In this document: piece by piece, positions 43,171 through 52,073 of the stretch
Layout: each line of letters opens with the position of its first letter
Numbering within the stretch: position 1 is the first letter of the stretch
From: Sterolibacterium sp964437515
GTDB taxonomy: Bacteria > Pseudomonadota > Gammaproteobacteria > Burkholderiales > Rhodocyclaceae
Length of the DNA stretch: 64,000 nt
Reading direction: 5' to 3'
NCBI GenBank assembly: GCA_964437515.1
Contig: CAYTHB010000003.1
Location: 1-64,000 of the forward strand
The notes under the pieces: model-generated
Database searches by the model: none
The model's input: the letters and a program-made list of their open reading frames with translations, nothing else
Told to the model about the DNA's origin: nothing
Translations under genes and position numbers: made by a program

Positions 43171-44634
43171 TCAGTCCTGCACTTCTGATTGAGTAAGTTC
43201 CGACGCGCCCATCCAGTAGCACAGCAAGGGTGCCGGGATGCGCATGATCTGGGTGGCAGACTGGGTTAACTTGGTGGCATCGGGCAGACCCGTCATCAGC
43301 CCGAAGTCGTGAAGGGATTTGGTCACCACATAGCCACGTGCAGTTTTCTTCTGCTCGCAGAGTTCGATCAGCCCCTTCAGTTCACGCACACCGGTGTGCT
43401 GAGCGCGATATTTGACTTCGAAGGGAATGAGTTGCTGGCCAATTTCAGCGACCAGATCAACTTCACGGCCCTGCTTGCCGTGCCAGTAGGTGAAACGCAC
43501 ATTCTGGGGATAATAGCGGGCAAACAGATGCTTGAAGACGGCGGTTTCCGTGGCCACGCCCAGCAGTGTCGGATCATCGATCACACTCTTGCCCTTGAGT
43601 AGGACGGCAGGGGCAATGGCGGCATCGGCCAGATAGATCTTGAAACGTCCTTTGAGTACACCTTTGCCGTAGCCAAAGGGTGGCAGACGGTAAATCAGAT
43701 GGCAGGCCTCGAGCAATTCAATGAAATGCTGGGCCGTGGGGCGCTTGACCTCCAGGTTACTCGACAGATCGGATATGTTGAGTAGGCCACCATCATGCAT
43801 ACACAGGTAAAGAAAGGTGTGCTCCAGATCGAGCACGCGCCGCACGCCAAACAACGCAGTCATGTCGCGCTTGAGTGCCTTGTCGATAATGTCCTCGCGC
43901 AACAGACGCTGGGCTTGCGTAATACTTTCAACCTGTGCCGTCTGAGGAAAACCGCCGCGAATAAGGTATTCGTGAAAATGACCGACGTAGGGCGCGGCCA
44001 GATCTTGCACACGGTAGAACTGTGATTGCGACCAATCGAATAATTCAGTGAGACTTTTCAGGGGCGGCAGCGGCGGCAACTGCAACTGTTTCAGTTGCAA
44101 ATATTCGTAGAACGAGAGCGTGGTCAGCCGGATGGTATGCCAGCGGCCAACACCAGATTCCTGATCGGCTTTCACCAGGGGCATGGCTGAGCCGGTAAAG
44201 ACAATGCGGCGCTGCTTGTTGAAATCGATCTGGTGCTTGACCCATGTGCCCCACTCACGGATGAACTGAGCCTCGTCAAGGAACAGATACTCCGGGCCAT
44301 CCACACGCGGCTCGCGCTCACGCCAGGCTTCCATCACTGCATCGACGCCGGCCAGTTTCAATACGGGATGGTCGAAGGTTGCGTAGAGGATATTGGCCGG
44401 TGATACGCCTTGTTCGAGCAGTCCATCAATCTGCTGAAGCAGGAGTGTGGTCTTGCCCACCTGGCGGGCACCAGATACTAGGATCGCGCGATGGGCTGGT
44501 GGATTGCTGACCCATCGGTGTAGTTCGCGCCAGGCGGCCCGCCTCCAACTTGACAGATCGGCAATAGGCTCGCCACGCCACCAAGGGTTGAACTGAGCCA
44601 AGACCGCAATGAGTTCTTCTTTGGATACTCGCAT
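43171..44634 (-). CDS. AAA ATPase with C-terminal DUF4143
   Basis: A 487-residue ATP-binding protein of the AAA_14/DUF4143 group. Walker A is SGARQVGKTTLL near residue 55, Walker B is YLFLDEAQFI near 117, and sensor VFTGSAMPLV follows. A central winged helix precedes the C-terminal DUF4143 segment with a nuclease-like REVDLVAEIGQQLIPFEVKYR. These ATPases are common in accessory regions and have no settled function. The gene is intact, and a 26-bp palindrome lies 27 bases upstream. Confidence 0.9.
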   Translation of the reverse strand: MRVSKEELIAVLAQFNPWWRGEPIADLSSWRRAAWRELHRWVSNPPAHRAILVSGARQVGKTTLLLQQIDGLLEQGVSPANILYATFDHPVLKLAGVDAVMEAWREREPRVDGPEYLFLDEAQFIREWGTWVKHQIDFNKQRRIVFTGSAMPLVKADQESGVGRWHTIRLTTLSFYEYLQLKQLQLPPLPPLKSLTELFDWSQSQFYRVQDLAAPYVGHFHEYLIRGGFPQTAQVESITQAQRLLREDIIDKALKRDMTALFGVRRVLDLEHTFLYLCMHDGGLLNISDLSSNLEVKRPTAQHFIELLEACHLIYRLPPFGYGKGVLKGRFKIYLADAAIAPAVLLKGKSVIDDPTLLGVATETAVFKHLFARYYPQNVRFTYWHGKQGREVDLVAEIGQQLIPFEVKYRAQHTGVRELKGLIELCEQKKTARGYVVTKSLHDFGLMTGLPDATKLTQSATQIMRIPAPLLCYWMGASELTQSEVQD

Positions 44635-44660
44635 TCGGCAATATTAGCACTTAAACGTAT

Positions 44661-44686
44661 TTATTGCCATGTATACATAGCAATAA
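44661..44686. promoter_or_regulatory. Near-perfect 26-bp palindrome upstream of the DUF4143 ATPase
   Basis: TTATTGCCATGTA (44661-44673) is the inverse complement of TACATAGCAATAA (44674-44686) except for one position. It is a likely operator, or a remnant recombination site. The whole gap 44635-44796 has no gene. Confidence 0.6.
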
Positions 44687-44796
44687 ACTTGAATTTGTGT
44701 CGATTTTTCGAAATTTTGGACTGGTATTGCTTGGCTTCCTGATCAAACAGCGCGTTCATGTCTGTGTCGTCAATCACACCACGGAGCCCACAATAA

Positions 44797-45075
44797 ATGC
44801 CAAGCCAACTGCCCTCAATGCTTACCTCAAGCCAAGCTGATCGACATCTAGACCGCCATCGTCAGCAGCAGAGCGAACATTGCCTGACACAAAAGGCTGC
44901 ATCAGAGGCGACCGTGAATGAATTGCTGCGGCTGATGCTGCTCTCGCCAACACTGGTGCGCAGCATCCTCGATGGGCAGCAGTCGAAGACCTTGTGTTTG
45001 CTCTGGTTGAAGAACCATTTGCCGCCGTCGGATTGGGGTGAGCAGCACGTATTGTTTGATGGATTCGATGCGTAA
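44797..45075 (+). pseudogene. C-terminal remnant of a recombinase-type gene
   Basis: A 92-residue frame whose second half, EATVNELLRLMLLSPTLVRSILDGQQSKTL followed by a W-EQ ending, resembles the C-terminal helices seen at the end of large recombinase-family proteins (LLRLTLLAPDIVEAILDG type). The first 45 residues are not family-like. No catalytic domain is nearby. It is probably a fragment left by a degraded mobile element. Confidence 0.5.
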
Positions 45076-45127
45076 AACGGGTTCCCTCCATTTATTTCAT
45101 GGTCTCGTGACCCGCTGCACCTGGACC

Positions 45128-45619
45128 TTATCGCACAGTTGCCAAAGGCAGGAACAGCGTCAGAGGCGAATCCAGCAGGCCGATGAAATCATGATGCCGA
45201 TAGAAGGCTGCTGCCTCGTCACTCTTTGCATCCACCAGCAAGGCGAAAGCGGCTATCTCGGAGCGGGCTGCACGTTCGAGTGCGTCGGCCAGCAGAGCCG
45301 CGCCCAAGCCTTGGCCTTTGAATTCCTGATCGACAGCCAGGCGTCCCATGCGTACCGCAGGCACGGCTCGATAACGCGGCAGTCTCTTGGCCGTGTCGGC
45401 CGGTAGATCGGCCAGCGGCACGTTGGCCGACGCCAGAGTGTAGTAGCCAGCGATGCGCTGTGTATCGGTCAAGGCCACGAAACATGCGGCAACCCGGCGA
45501 CGGATATCTTGCGTGACTTGTTCGCGCAAATAGCGATCCAGCGGCGCGGAGCCGCAACTGAACAGGCTACGGTCATGCACACCATCTAGCGAGGCAAGCC
45601 GGAACGGTGCGCAGATCAT
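45128..45619 (-). CDS. GNAT acetyltransferase toxin (TacT-like)
   Basis: A 163-residue GNAT protein: FSCGSAPLDRYLREQVTQDIRRRVAACFVAL, GYYTLASANVPLADLP, and the acetyl-CoA loop VDQEFKGQGLGAALLADAL, then FYRHHDFI. TacT toxins acetylate aminoacyl-tRNA and stop translation. The start overlaps the antitoxin stop in ATGA. The acetyl-CoA loop and the Tyr in AAFYRHHDF are present. Confidence 0.92.
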   Translation of the reverse strand: MICAPFRLASLDGVHDRSLFSCGSAPLDRYLREQVTQDIRRRVAACFVALTDTQRIAGYYTLASANVPLADLPADTAKRLPRYRAVPAVRMGRLAVDQEFKGQGLGAALLADALERAARSEIAAFALLVDAKSDEAAAFYRHHDFIGLLDSPLTLFLPLATVR

Positions 45620-45897
45620 TCAGTACGCAGGAGCTTGTCGCGTCGGGCAAAAGCGCGTTCTAAGGCCGGCGAGGGATGCGGTGGCGATAGTAGCGCCTGG
45701 GCAAAACACTCCTGATCGGCCAGTGACAGGCGGATGATTTCGGCCTGTTCGATAGCGCGCTGGGCGGCATCTTGCACGGCCGACACCACGAAATCGGTCA
45801 TGGTCCGCCCTTGCAATTCGGCGGCACGCTTGAGCATTGCGTGTAGATCGGTACTGATCCGCGCTTCGAGTCGAGCAGTGGAAACAGCTGATGGCAT
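45616..45897 (-). CDS. DUF1778 antitoxin (TacA-like)
   Basis: A 93-residue ribbon-helix-helix antitoxin: ARLEARISTDLHAMLKRAAELQGRTMTDFVVSAV is the RHH part, and the tail DQECFAQALLSPPHPSPALERAF is the toxin-binding segment. It is the first gene of the pair, with a 17-bp palindromic operator upstream. Confidence 0.92.
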   Translation of the reverse strand: MPSAVSTARLEARISTDLHAMLKRAAELQGRTMTDFVVSAVQDAAQRAIEQAEIIRLSLADQECFAQALLSPPHPSPALERAFARRDKLLRTE

Positions 45898-45922
45898 GGT
45901 CTGATCCTCCTGAATACTATCG

Positions 45923-45939
45923 TACGGCAGATTGCCGTA
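45923..45939. promoter_or_regulatory. Operator palindrome of the GNAT/DUF1778 pair
   Basis: TACGGCA-GAT-TGCCGTA is a perfect inverted repeat 26 bases before the antitoxin start, the expected site for RHH autoregulation. The rest of 45940-46150 holds no gene I can support. Confidence 0.7.
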
Positions 45940-46150
45940 AATTGCAAATTTCCGACAGGGCAGGGTGATTGGAAGAACCGAAAGTGTTACGAACCGGGTT
46001 CGATATCGGAAAGCCCTTGTACGTCGATTGGGTGGACGGTCGGAGTCACAAACTATTTGGCGTGTAACATTTGGAGTAGTGTGTCAAATGGAGAAAAGAG
46101 AGGCGTCCGAGCCACTTCGAGCAGGAAAATGCACCACTGGCGCGATAGGC

Positions 46151-46184
46151 AAGAAAAAACCCAACCGGTCAGGGTTGGGTTTTT
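46151..46184 (-). terminator. Hairpin terminator of the rpoD-tRNA unit, copy B
   Basis: AAAAACCCAACC pairs perfectly with GGTTGGGTTTTT around a GGTCA-type loop. On the minus strand it follows the tRNA by five bases. It is similar to copy A at 42751-42785. Confidence 0.88.
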
Positions 46185-46188
46185 GACT

Positions 46189-46265
46189 TGGTGGGCCCGC
46201 ACGGACTTGAACCGTGGACCAAAGGATTATGAGTCCTCTGCTCTAACCAACTGAGCTACAGGCCC
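46189..46265 (-). tRNA. tRNA with CAU anticodon (Met or Ile2)
   Basis: A 77-base cloverleaf beginning GGGCCTG on the minus strand, with TAGCTCAGTTGGTTAGAGCA (D arm), anticodon loop CTCATAA, T arm GGTTCAAGTCC and encoded CCA. All stems pair. The CAU anticodon could be elongator Met or the lysidine-modified Ile2; the variable loop TTTGGTC resembles Ile2 tRNAs. It lies directly downstream of rpoD, as often in betaproteobacteria. Confidence 0.93.
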
Positions 46266-46290
46266 GTAAAGGGATTGGCGCGATTCGCGG

Positions 46291-48336
46291 TCAGGTTTCA
46301 GAATCCAGGAAGCTGCGCAGTTTATCGGAGCGGGCGGGGTGGCGTAGTTTACGTAGTGCCTTGGCTTCGATCTGGCGGATGCGTTCGCGGGTGACATCGA
46401 ATTGTTTGCCGACTTCTTCGAGGGTGTGGTCGGTGTTCATTTCGATACCGAAACGCATACGCAGCACCTTGGCTTCACGCGGGGTGAGGCTGTCGAGGAT
46501 TTCCTTGGTGACTTCGCGCAGGCCGGAATACATGGCGGCTTCGGCGGGGGCGAGGGTGACGGAATCTTCGATGAAATCACCCAGATGGGAGTCGTCGTCA
46601 TCACCGATGGGGGTTTCCATCGAGATCGGTTCCTTGCTGATCTTGAGGATTTTGCGGATTTTGTCTTCCGGCATTTCCATCTTGACGGCCAGCGTTGCGG
46701 GATCAGGCTCAGAGCCGGTTTCCTGGAGAATCTGACGGCTGATGCGGTTCATCTTGTTGATGGTTTCGATCATGTGCACCGGGATACGGATGGTGCGTGC
46801 CTGATCGGCGATCGAGCGCGTGATGGCCTGACGAATCCACCAGGTGGCGTAGGTCGAGAATTTGTAGCCACGACGGTATTCGAACTTGTCTACCGCCTTC
46901 ATCAGGCCGATGTTGCCTTCCTGAATGAGATCGAGGAATTGCAGACCCCGGTTGGTGTATTTCTTGGCGATGGAAATGACCAGACGCAGGTTGGCCTCGG
47001 TCATTTCGCGTTTGGCGCGGCGTGACTTGGCTTCGCCGGTGGACATCTGCTTGTTGATGTCCTTGAGTTCCTTGAGCGGAATGCCGATGCGTTCCTGCAT
47101 TTCAATGAGTTTGCTTTGCTCTTCGATGATGGCAGGTGCGGCGCGCATGAGTTGCGCCCCATAGATTTTTGAGGCGGAGATTTCCTGTTTGAGCCATTCA
47201 AGATTGGTTTCGTTACCCGGAAACACCTTGATAAAGTGGGTCTTGGGCATTGCCGATTTATCGACACACAGGTGCAATATCTTGCGTTCGTGCTTGCGAA
47301 TATCTTCGACCATATTGCGTACTGAATCGCACAGACGTTCAGTGGTCTTGGCGGTGAAGCGAATATTCATCAGCTCGCTGGTAATCTGCTGGCGCAGCTT
47401 GAGATAGGTGCGATCCTGCGAGCCTTTTTTAAGCAAGGCAGAACGCATTTTCTCGTAGAGATGAACGATCACGACAAAACGTTCCAGCGCATCTTCCTTG
47501 AGCTTGGAGAGTGCTGCTGCAATGGCGGCACCGCCATCGTCATCGTCGTCATCGACATCCATGCCGTCTTCACTATCGGCCATGGCGTCGAAATCATCCG
47601 GTGCATTCGGATCAATCAGCCCGTCGATCAGTTCATCGATGCGGATCTCGTCACGAGCGACTTTGCCGGCCATATCGATGATTTCGCTGATGGTCGTCGG
47701 GCAGGCCGAAATGGCCATGATCATGTGCTTGAGACCGTCTTCGATGCGTTTGGCGATTTCGATTTCGCCTTCACGGGTCAGCAGTTCAACCGAGCCCATT
47801 TCGCGCATATACATGCGAACAGGATCGGTGGTGCGGCCAAATTCGGAATCCACCGTGGACAATGCCTGTTCGGCCTGCTCTTCCACTTCGGCAGCATCCA
47901 CCACAGCGGGGGTGGCTTCGGTCAATAGCAATGCTTCGGCATCGGGCGCTTCGTCATAGACTTGTATGCCCATGTCCGTAAAGGTCGAGATGATGGACTC
48001 GATCTGTTCGGCATCAACCATGTCATCCGGGAGATGATCATTGATTTCGGCATAGGTCAGATAGCCGCGCTCCTTGCCCAGCGTAATGAGGCTCTTGAGT
48101 CGCGAGCGGCGTGCGTCCATATCAATCGGAGCAGACGTCTGCATCGGGATGATGAGCTTGTCTTTGCCGCGCTTGGCACTCGCCTTCCCCTTGGCGGGTG
48201 CAGCGACATGCACAACTTCAGGAGCAGGTTCTGGGACAGGCTCGGATTTCCGGGGGGCAGTCGCTTTGGCAGGTTTCTTTTCTTTGACCTCGGCCTTGGC
48301 GGCTGGCTTGGTGGATTTCGTGGGTTCCTTGGCCAT
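46291..48336 (-). CDS. rpoD: RNA polymerase primary sigma factor
   Basis: A sigma-70 of 681 residues. A Lys/Ala/Pro-rich N-terminus leads to region 1.1 (LITLGKERGYLTYAEINDHLPDD), region 1.2 (RMYMREMGSVELLTREGEIEIAKRIE), a long acidic non-conserved insert, region 2 (YKFSTYATWWIRQAITRSIADQ), region 3 and region 4 (EVGKQFDVTRERIRQIEAKALRKLRHP). I chose the second of two adjacent ATGs (48336) for SD spacing; upstream residues from 48366 do not fit. dnaG is not next to it: the upstream neighbour is the cobalamin riboswitch. Confidence 0.96.
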   Translation of the reverse strand: MAKEPTKSTKPAAKAEVKEKKPAKATAPRKSEPVPEPAPEVVHVAAPAKGKASAKRGKDKLIIPMQTSAPIDMDARRSRLKSLITLGKERGYLTYAEINDHLPDDMVDAEQIESIISTFTDMGIQVYDEAPDAEALLLTEATPAVVDAAEVEEQAEQALSTVDSEFGRTTDPVRMYMREMGSVELLTREGEIEIAKRIEDGLKHMIMAISACPTTISEIIDMAGKVARDEIRIDELIDGLIDPNAPDDFDAMADSEDGMDVDDDDDDGGAAIAAALSKLKEDALERFVVIVHLYEKMRSALLKKGSQDRTYLKLRQQITSELMNIRFTAKTTERLCDSVRNMVEDIRKHERKILHLCVDKSAMPKTHFIKVFPGNETNLEWLKQEISASKIYGAQLMRAAPAIIEEQSKLIEMQERIGIPLKELKDINKQMSTGEAKSRRAKREMTEANLRLVISIAKKYTNRGLQFLDLIQEGNIGLMKAVDKFEYRRGYKFSTYATWWIRQAITRSIADQARTIRIPVHMIETINKMNRISRQILQETGSEPDPATLAVKMEMPEDKIRKILKISKEPISMETPIGDDDDSHLGDFIEDSVTLAPAEAAMYSGLREVTKEILDSLTPREAKVLRMRFGIEMNTDHTLEEVGKQFDVTRERIRQIEAKALRKLRHPARSDKLRSFLDSET

Positions 48337-48611
48337 CATGTCCTCATGCCAGTACGCCCTGTACACGGGAAGCTAACAGACACGTTTCGTGTCGGTTAGC
48401 TCATGTTCAGGGTGAAATTTTGGAAAACCATAAATTATACACTGATTTAGCATCATTGTCGATGCTTTGTTAAATGGGTCTCGTGATCGGAGGGCATGAT
48501 GATTCAGTGTGGGTGTGATTGCACTGAGGCAGGCTTCACTACTTCCGCTGCGCACACTGACATTGTTCGATCGTCTATAATCGCCGCTCCATCTAGTTTT
48601 GCTAGATGGAA

Positions 48612-48830
48612 ATCTGTTCAAGGTGTCCTGTCGGCATACACTCATCTGGGTTGATGCCAACGGATTAAACGGGAACGAGATGCGCCGGAAGTTCTCCGGC
48701 AAAGCCTCGGCTGCCCCCGCAACGGTAAGCAAGTGCGGTTTCACCCGAACGCCACTGAGCCATCGGCTTGGGAAGGCGGTGAAACAAAACTTGCAAGCCC
48801 GGAGACCGGCCTCGAACAGACACGTACGGA
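48612..48830 (+). ncRNA. Cobalamin riboswitch 1
   Basis: The conserved core is visible: AGGTGTC near 48621, CCGCAACGGTAAGC near 48717-48730, GCCACTGAGCC near 48752, TTGGGAAGGCGG near 48768 and the end GCCCGGAGACCGGCCT at 48797-48812. It precedes cobO, leaving about 155 bases for the expression platform. That platform includes a hairpin with arms GTCTGCG and CGCAGAC shortly before the cobO ribosome-binding site. Confidence 0.93.
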
Positions 48831-48985
48831 ACAGCTGCGGGGATGCGGCGACCGGCGTCGGAGATCGTGCCATACCGTGCATCACGCCCTGGCAGGCTTC
48901 GTCCGCTCCCAATCCCCTCATGCCATCCGTGTTCAAGTATGACCTGTCTGCGGGGACGCAGACGGGCGAACGTGGGAGCAGGGTC

Positions 48986-49627
48986 ATGCCAGATACCGAA
49001 CGTTCGGCGACTTCGCCGAACGACACCGATGAAGCCGCAAGCACTCGCCATGCCGAGCGCATGCAGCACAAAAAAGCCGTCATCGATGCCCGAATCGCCA
49101 GCGCGCAAACCAAGCGCGGCCTCCTGATCGTCAACACTGGCAACGGCAAAGGCAAATCCACCGCCGCCTTTGGCTTGGTGGCACGCGCCCTGGGACATGG
49201 TCAGCGCGTGGCGGTCATCCAGTTCGTCAAAAATCGTCGTGATACTGGCGAAGAAGCCAGCTTGCGGCACTCTCCACAGCTGACCTGGCAGGTCATGGGC
49301 GAAGGCTTTACCTGGGAAACCCAAGATCAGGCGCGCGATGCAAAGGCCGCAGAAGCCGCCTGGCAAAGTGCCTGCGGCTACCTGACCAATCCGGCGATCG
49401 ATCTGCTCGTTCTCGATGAATTCACCTACGCCTTCAAGCACGGCTGGCTGGATATCGAGGCGGTACTGATCGCGCTACAGGCGCGCCCCCTCATGCAACA
49501 CGTCGTCATCACCGGTCGCGCTGCGCCGCAAGCCTTGATCGACGCAGCCGATACCGTCACCGACATGCGGCTCGTCAAACACGCCTTCAGCCAAGGCATA
49601 GCGGCCATGCCGGGTATCGAGTGGTAA
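48986..49627 (+). CDS. cobO: Cob(I)yrinic acid a,c-diamide adenosyltransferase
   Basis: Adds the adenosyl group to cobalt. The P-loop NTGNGKGKSTAAFG and LLVLDEFTYAFKHGWLD are typical of CobO/BtuR. The 213 residues fit. The start ATG 48986 has GGAGCAGGG upstream. As the first gene after riboswitch 1, it heads the corrin-ring operon. Confidence 0.93.
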   Translation: MPDTERSATSPNDTDEAASTRHAERMQHKKAVIDARIASAQTKRGLLIVNTGNGKGKSTAAFGLVARALGHGQRVAVIQFVKNRRDTGEEASLRHSPQLTWQVMGEGFTWETQDQARDAKAAEAAWQSACGYLTNPAIDLLVLDEFTYAFKHGWLDIEAVLIALQARPLMQHVVITGRAAPQALIDAADTVTDMRLVKHAFSQGIAAMPGIEW

Positions 49628-49676
49628 TTTTGTTCAATTTTTTCAACTGTTTTTTCAACCGGAAAGGAAACACACC

Positions 49677-50357
49677 ATGCATATAACGCCCGGCGTTGTC
49701 GAAAGCGGCAAAATCATTCTCGGTCATGGCACCGCTCTAACCGCTCTGGCCGGCACGGCCTGGCTGGCCGTGCAAACGAGTCGATCCATCGGCTGGACAT
49801 CCCTCATCGCGCGCAGCCTCTTGGCCAGCTTGCTGGTGTTTTGCTGCTTTGAAGTCCTGCCGCATCATCCGGTCGGGGTCTCGGAAGTGCATCTCATCGT
49901 TGGCACCACCTTGTTCCTGCTGTTCGGCCCGGCAGCCGCTGCGATCGGCTTGGCCAGTGGTTTGCTAATCCAAGGACTATTCTTCTCACCTTTCGACCTG
50001 CCACAATACGGGATGAACGTCACCACCCTGCTATTTCCGCTGTTCGCCGTCTCGGCACTGGCGAAAAAAATCATCGCCGCGCAGACCGCCTATGTCGATC
50101 TGAGCTACGCGCAAACCTTCAAACTCTCACTGGCCTATCAGGGGGGCATCGTCGCCTGGGTTGCCTTCTGGGCACTCTATGGTCAAGGAGCCAGTGCTGC
50201 CAATCTGCGCGAAATCGCAGCCTTTGGTGGGGCTTACCTGCTGGTGATCGCCGTCGAACCGCTGCTCGATCTGACCGTGCTGGCCGCCGCAAAGTCACTC
50301 CACGCGCAGCACCGCCCCGCGCTACTGGAACCCCGCCTGTATGCCGCACAAAACTGA
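49677..50357 (+). CDS. cbiM: CbiM-like cobalt transporter permease
   Basis: A 226-residue membrane protein beginning MHITPGVV, like CbiM, whose N-terminal MH binds cobalt or nickel. About six hydrophobic segments are visible, e.g. LLASLLVFCCFEVL and IVGTTLFLLFGPAAAAIGLASGLLIQG. No CbiN, CbiQ or CbiO follows, so it is a stand-alone form or uses components encoded elsewhere. It overlaps cobM by 17 bases. Confidence 0.75.
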   Translation: MHITPGVVESGKIILGHGTALTALAGTAWLAVQTSRSIGWTSLIARSLLASLLVFCCFEVLPHHPVGVSEVHLIVGTTLFLLFGPAAAAIGLASGLLIQGLFFSPFDLPQYGMNVTTLLFPLFAVSALAKKIIAAQTAYVDLSYAQTFKLSLAYQGGIVAWVAFWALYGQGASAANLREIAAFGGAYLLVIAVEPLLDLTVLAAAKSLHAQHRPALLEPRLYAAQN

Positions 50358-51174
50358 AGCTCCCGCCCCCGCGGGCACGGTCTGGTTTGTCGGGGCAGGC
50401 CCGGGCGACCCGGATCTGATCACCGTCAAGGGACGCCGCCTACTCGAACAAGCCGGGGCGATTCTTTACGCCGGCTCGCTGGTCGACCGTGCGGCAACCG
50501 CTTTCGCCGCTGCGGATTGTGAAATTCGTGACTCAAAGGATATGACGCTCGATGAAATGAGCGTCTGGTTGACCGAACGTGCAGCACGCCATCTCACCGT
50601 GGTTCGCCTGCAAACCGGCGACCCTGGCCTGTACGGTGCGCTCATTGAACTGACCCGTCCGCTAACCGCCGCTCGCGTGCCTTGGGCTGTGGTTCCTGGG
50701 GTCACCTCGGCAATGGCCTCAATGGCCACTGCCGGTGAAACCCTGACCCTGCCCGAAGTCACGCAGACGGTGATTCTCACTCGCGTCGCCGGGCGCACGC
50801 CGATGCCGCCCGGCGAAGACCTCGCCGCGCTGGCCGCCCACAAGACCACCTTATGCATCTACCTCTCGATCACCTTGCTGCACAAGGTGCAAGAGCAACT
50901 CCGCGCAGCGGGTTGGCCGGAAGATGCCCCCATACTGGTGGTACACAAAGCCTCTTGGCCCGGCGAAGAAAAAATCGTTCGTGGTACCTTGGCCGACATC
51001 AAGAAAAAATGTCAGGCTGAAAAAATCGCCAGTCAGGCGATGATCATCGCCAGCCCCACCCTCGGTGCGGCCGATTGGCCGGCGTTGATCCGCTCCAAAC
51101 TCTACGACCCGGCTTTCGGTCATCGCTTCCGCAAAGCGATCGCCGTCGATCATCTGCCGGAGAGTGCTGCATGA
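50341..51174 (+). CDS. cobM: Precorrin-4 C11-methyltransferase
   Basis: A corrin SAM methyltransferase (CobM/CbiF): VWFVGAGPGDPDLITVKGRRLLEQA, GDPGLYGAL, VVPGVTSAMASMATAGETLTLPE. The 277 residues are normal. In a pathway that inserts cobalt early, its substrate would be cobalt-precorrin-4. The stop overlaps cbiX. Confidence 0.94.
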   Translation: MPHKTEAPAPAGTVWFVGAGPGDPDLITVKGRRLLEQAGAILYAGSLVDRAATAFAAADCEIRDSKDMTLDEMSVWLTERAARHLTVVRLQTGDPGLYGALIELTRPLTAARVPWAVVPGVTSAMASMATAGETLTLPEVTQTVILTRVAGRTPMPPGEDLAALAAHKTTLCIYLSITLLHKVQEQLRAAGWPEDAPILVVHKASWPGEEKIVRGTLADIKKKCQAEKIASQAMIIASPTLGAADWPALIRSKLYDPAFGHRFRKAIAVDHLPESAA

Positions 51175-52028
51175 ATTCTGACACCACAATCCTGCTCGTC
51201 GGCCATGGTTCGCGCGGTCGCGCAGGCAACACCGAAACCCAAGACTTCGCCGCGCAGTGGCGCGCGCGTCACCCCAACTGGCGGATCGAGCTTTGCTTTA
51301 TCGAACATGCCGAAATCTTGCTCGACGAAGGACTCGACCGTGCCGCACAAAATGCGCGCCAGGTGCGAGTGATCCCCTTCATTCTGAATGCTGCGGGTCA
51401 TGTGAAGCTGGATCTGCCTAACGCCGTCGCCTCTGCCCGGCTACGTCACCCCGAGGTCGAATTTGTCGTCACCCGTCATCTTGGCATGGGACGCGATATT
51501 TTCACCGTGTTACAGAAACAGCTCGACCAGCAGATGAAATCACTGGCCATGCCCGATCCGCAGACCACGAGTGTCATCCTGCTCGGCCGAGGTTCCTCGG
51601 ATGCCGGTGCCAACGGCGAACTGGCACGCATGGCGCGTTGGCTATTCGAGGCCAACGATCACGAACTGCTTGACCTTGCCTTCACCGGCATCACCTGGCC
51701 GCGATTGGAAACTGTCGTTCAACGTCATATCCGGCTCGGCATGATGCAAATCGTCATCGTGCCGGTTTATCTCTTTAACGGCGTGCTAATCGAACGTATC
51801 CATGAACAGGTGGCACGCATCAAAATACAGCATCCGCAGATTGCCTTCGCACTTGGAATGCATTTTGGATTCGCCCCAGGTATTTCCGCGCTGCTCGATC
51901 GCCGAGCCATTGGTGGCGAGCACTCGGAGAACGATCTGCTCGAATGCGACGGCTGCCAATACCGCGAGGCTGCCGAAGAGGCGCATCGCCACGACCATCA
52001 TCATGGCTGTGCGCACCCCCATGACTGA
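51171..52028 (+). CDS. cbiX: Sirohydrochlorin cobaltochelatase, long CbiX
   Basis: Inserts Co2+ into sirohydrochlorin. The two chelatase halves are visible: GHGSRGRAG with the catalytic His and HVKLDLP in the first, LLGRGSSDAGANGELARMARW in the second. The C-terminus holds a CDGC pair and a His-rich tail (HRHDHHHGCAHPH), like the Fe-S and metal-storage region of long CbiX proteins. This marks an early-cobalt route. The start ATGA overlaps the cobM stop. Confidence 0.9.
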   Translation: MNSDTTILLVGHGSRGRAGNTETQDFAAQWRARHPNWRIELCFIEHAEILLDEGLDRAAQNARQVRVIPFILNAAGHVKLDLPNAVASARLRHPEVEFVVTRHLGMGRDIFTVLQKQLDQQMKSLAMPDPQTTSVILLGRGSSDAGANGELARMARWLFEANDHELLDLAFTGITWPRLETVVQRHIRLGMMQIVIVPVYLFNGVLIERIHEQVARIKIQHPQIAFALGMHFGFAPGISALLDRRAIGGEHSENDLLECDGCQYREAAEEAHRHDHHHGCAHPHD

Positions 52029-52073
52029 ACCATCGCCTCAGACAACAGCGAACACCTTGGAGACCTCTTGCCC

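Noticed and set aside
48948..48972. A rho-independent terminator in the first riboswitch platform
   Set aside because: The GTCTGCG/CGCAGAC stem is clear but no T-run follows, so I treat it as part of a possible translational switch.
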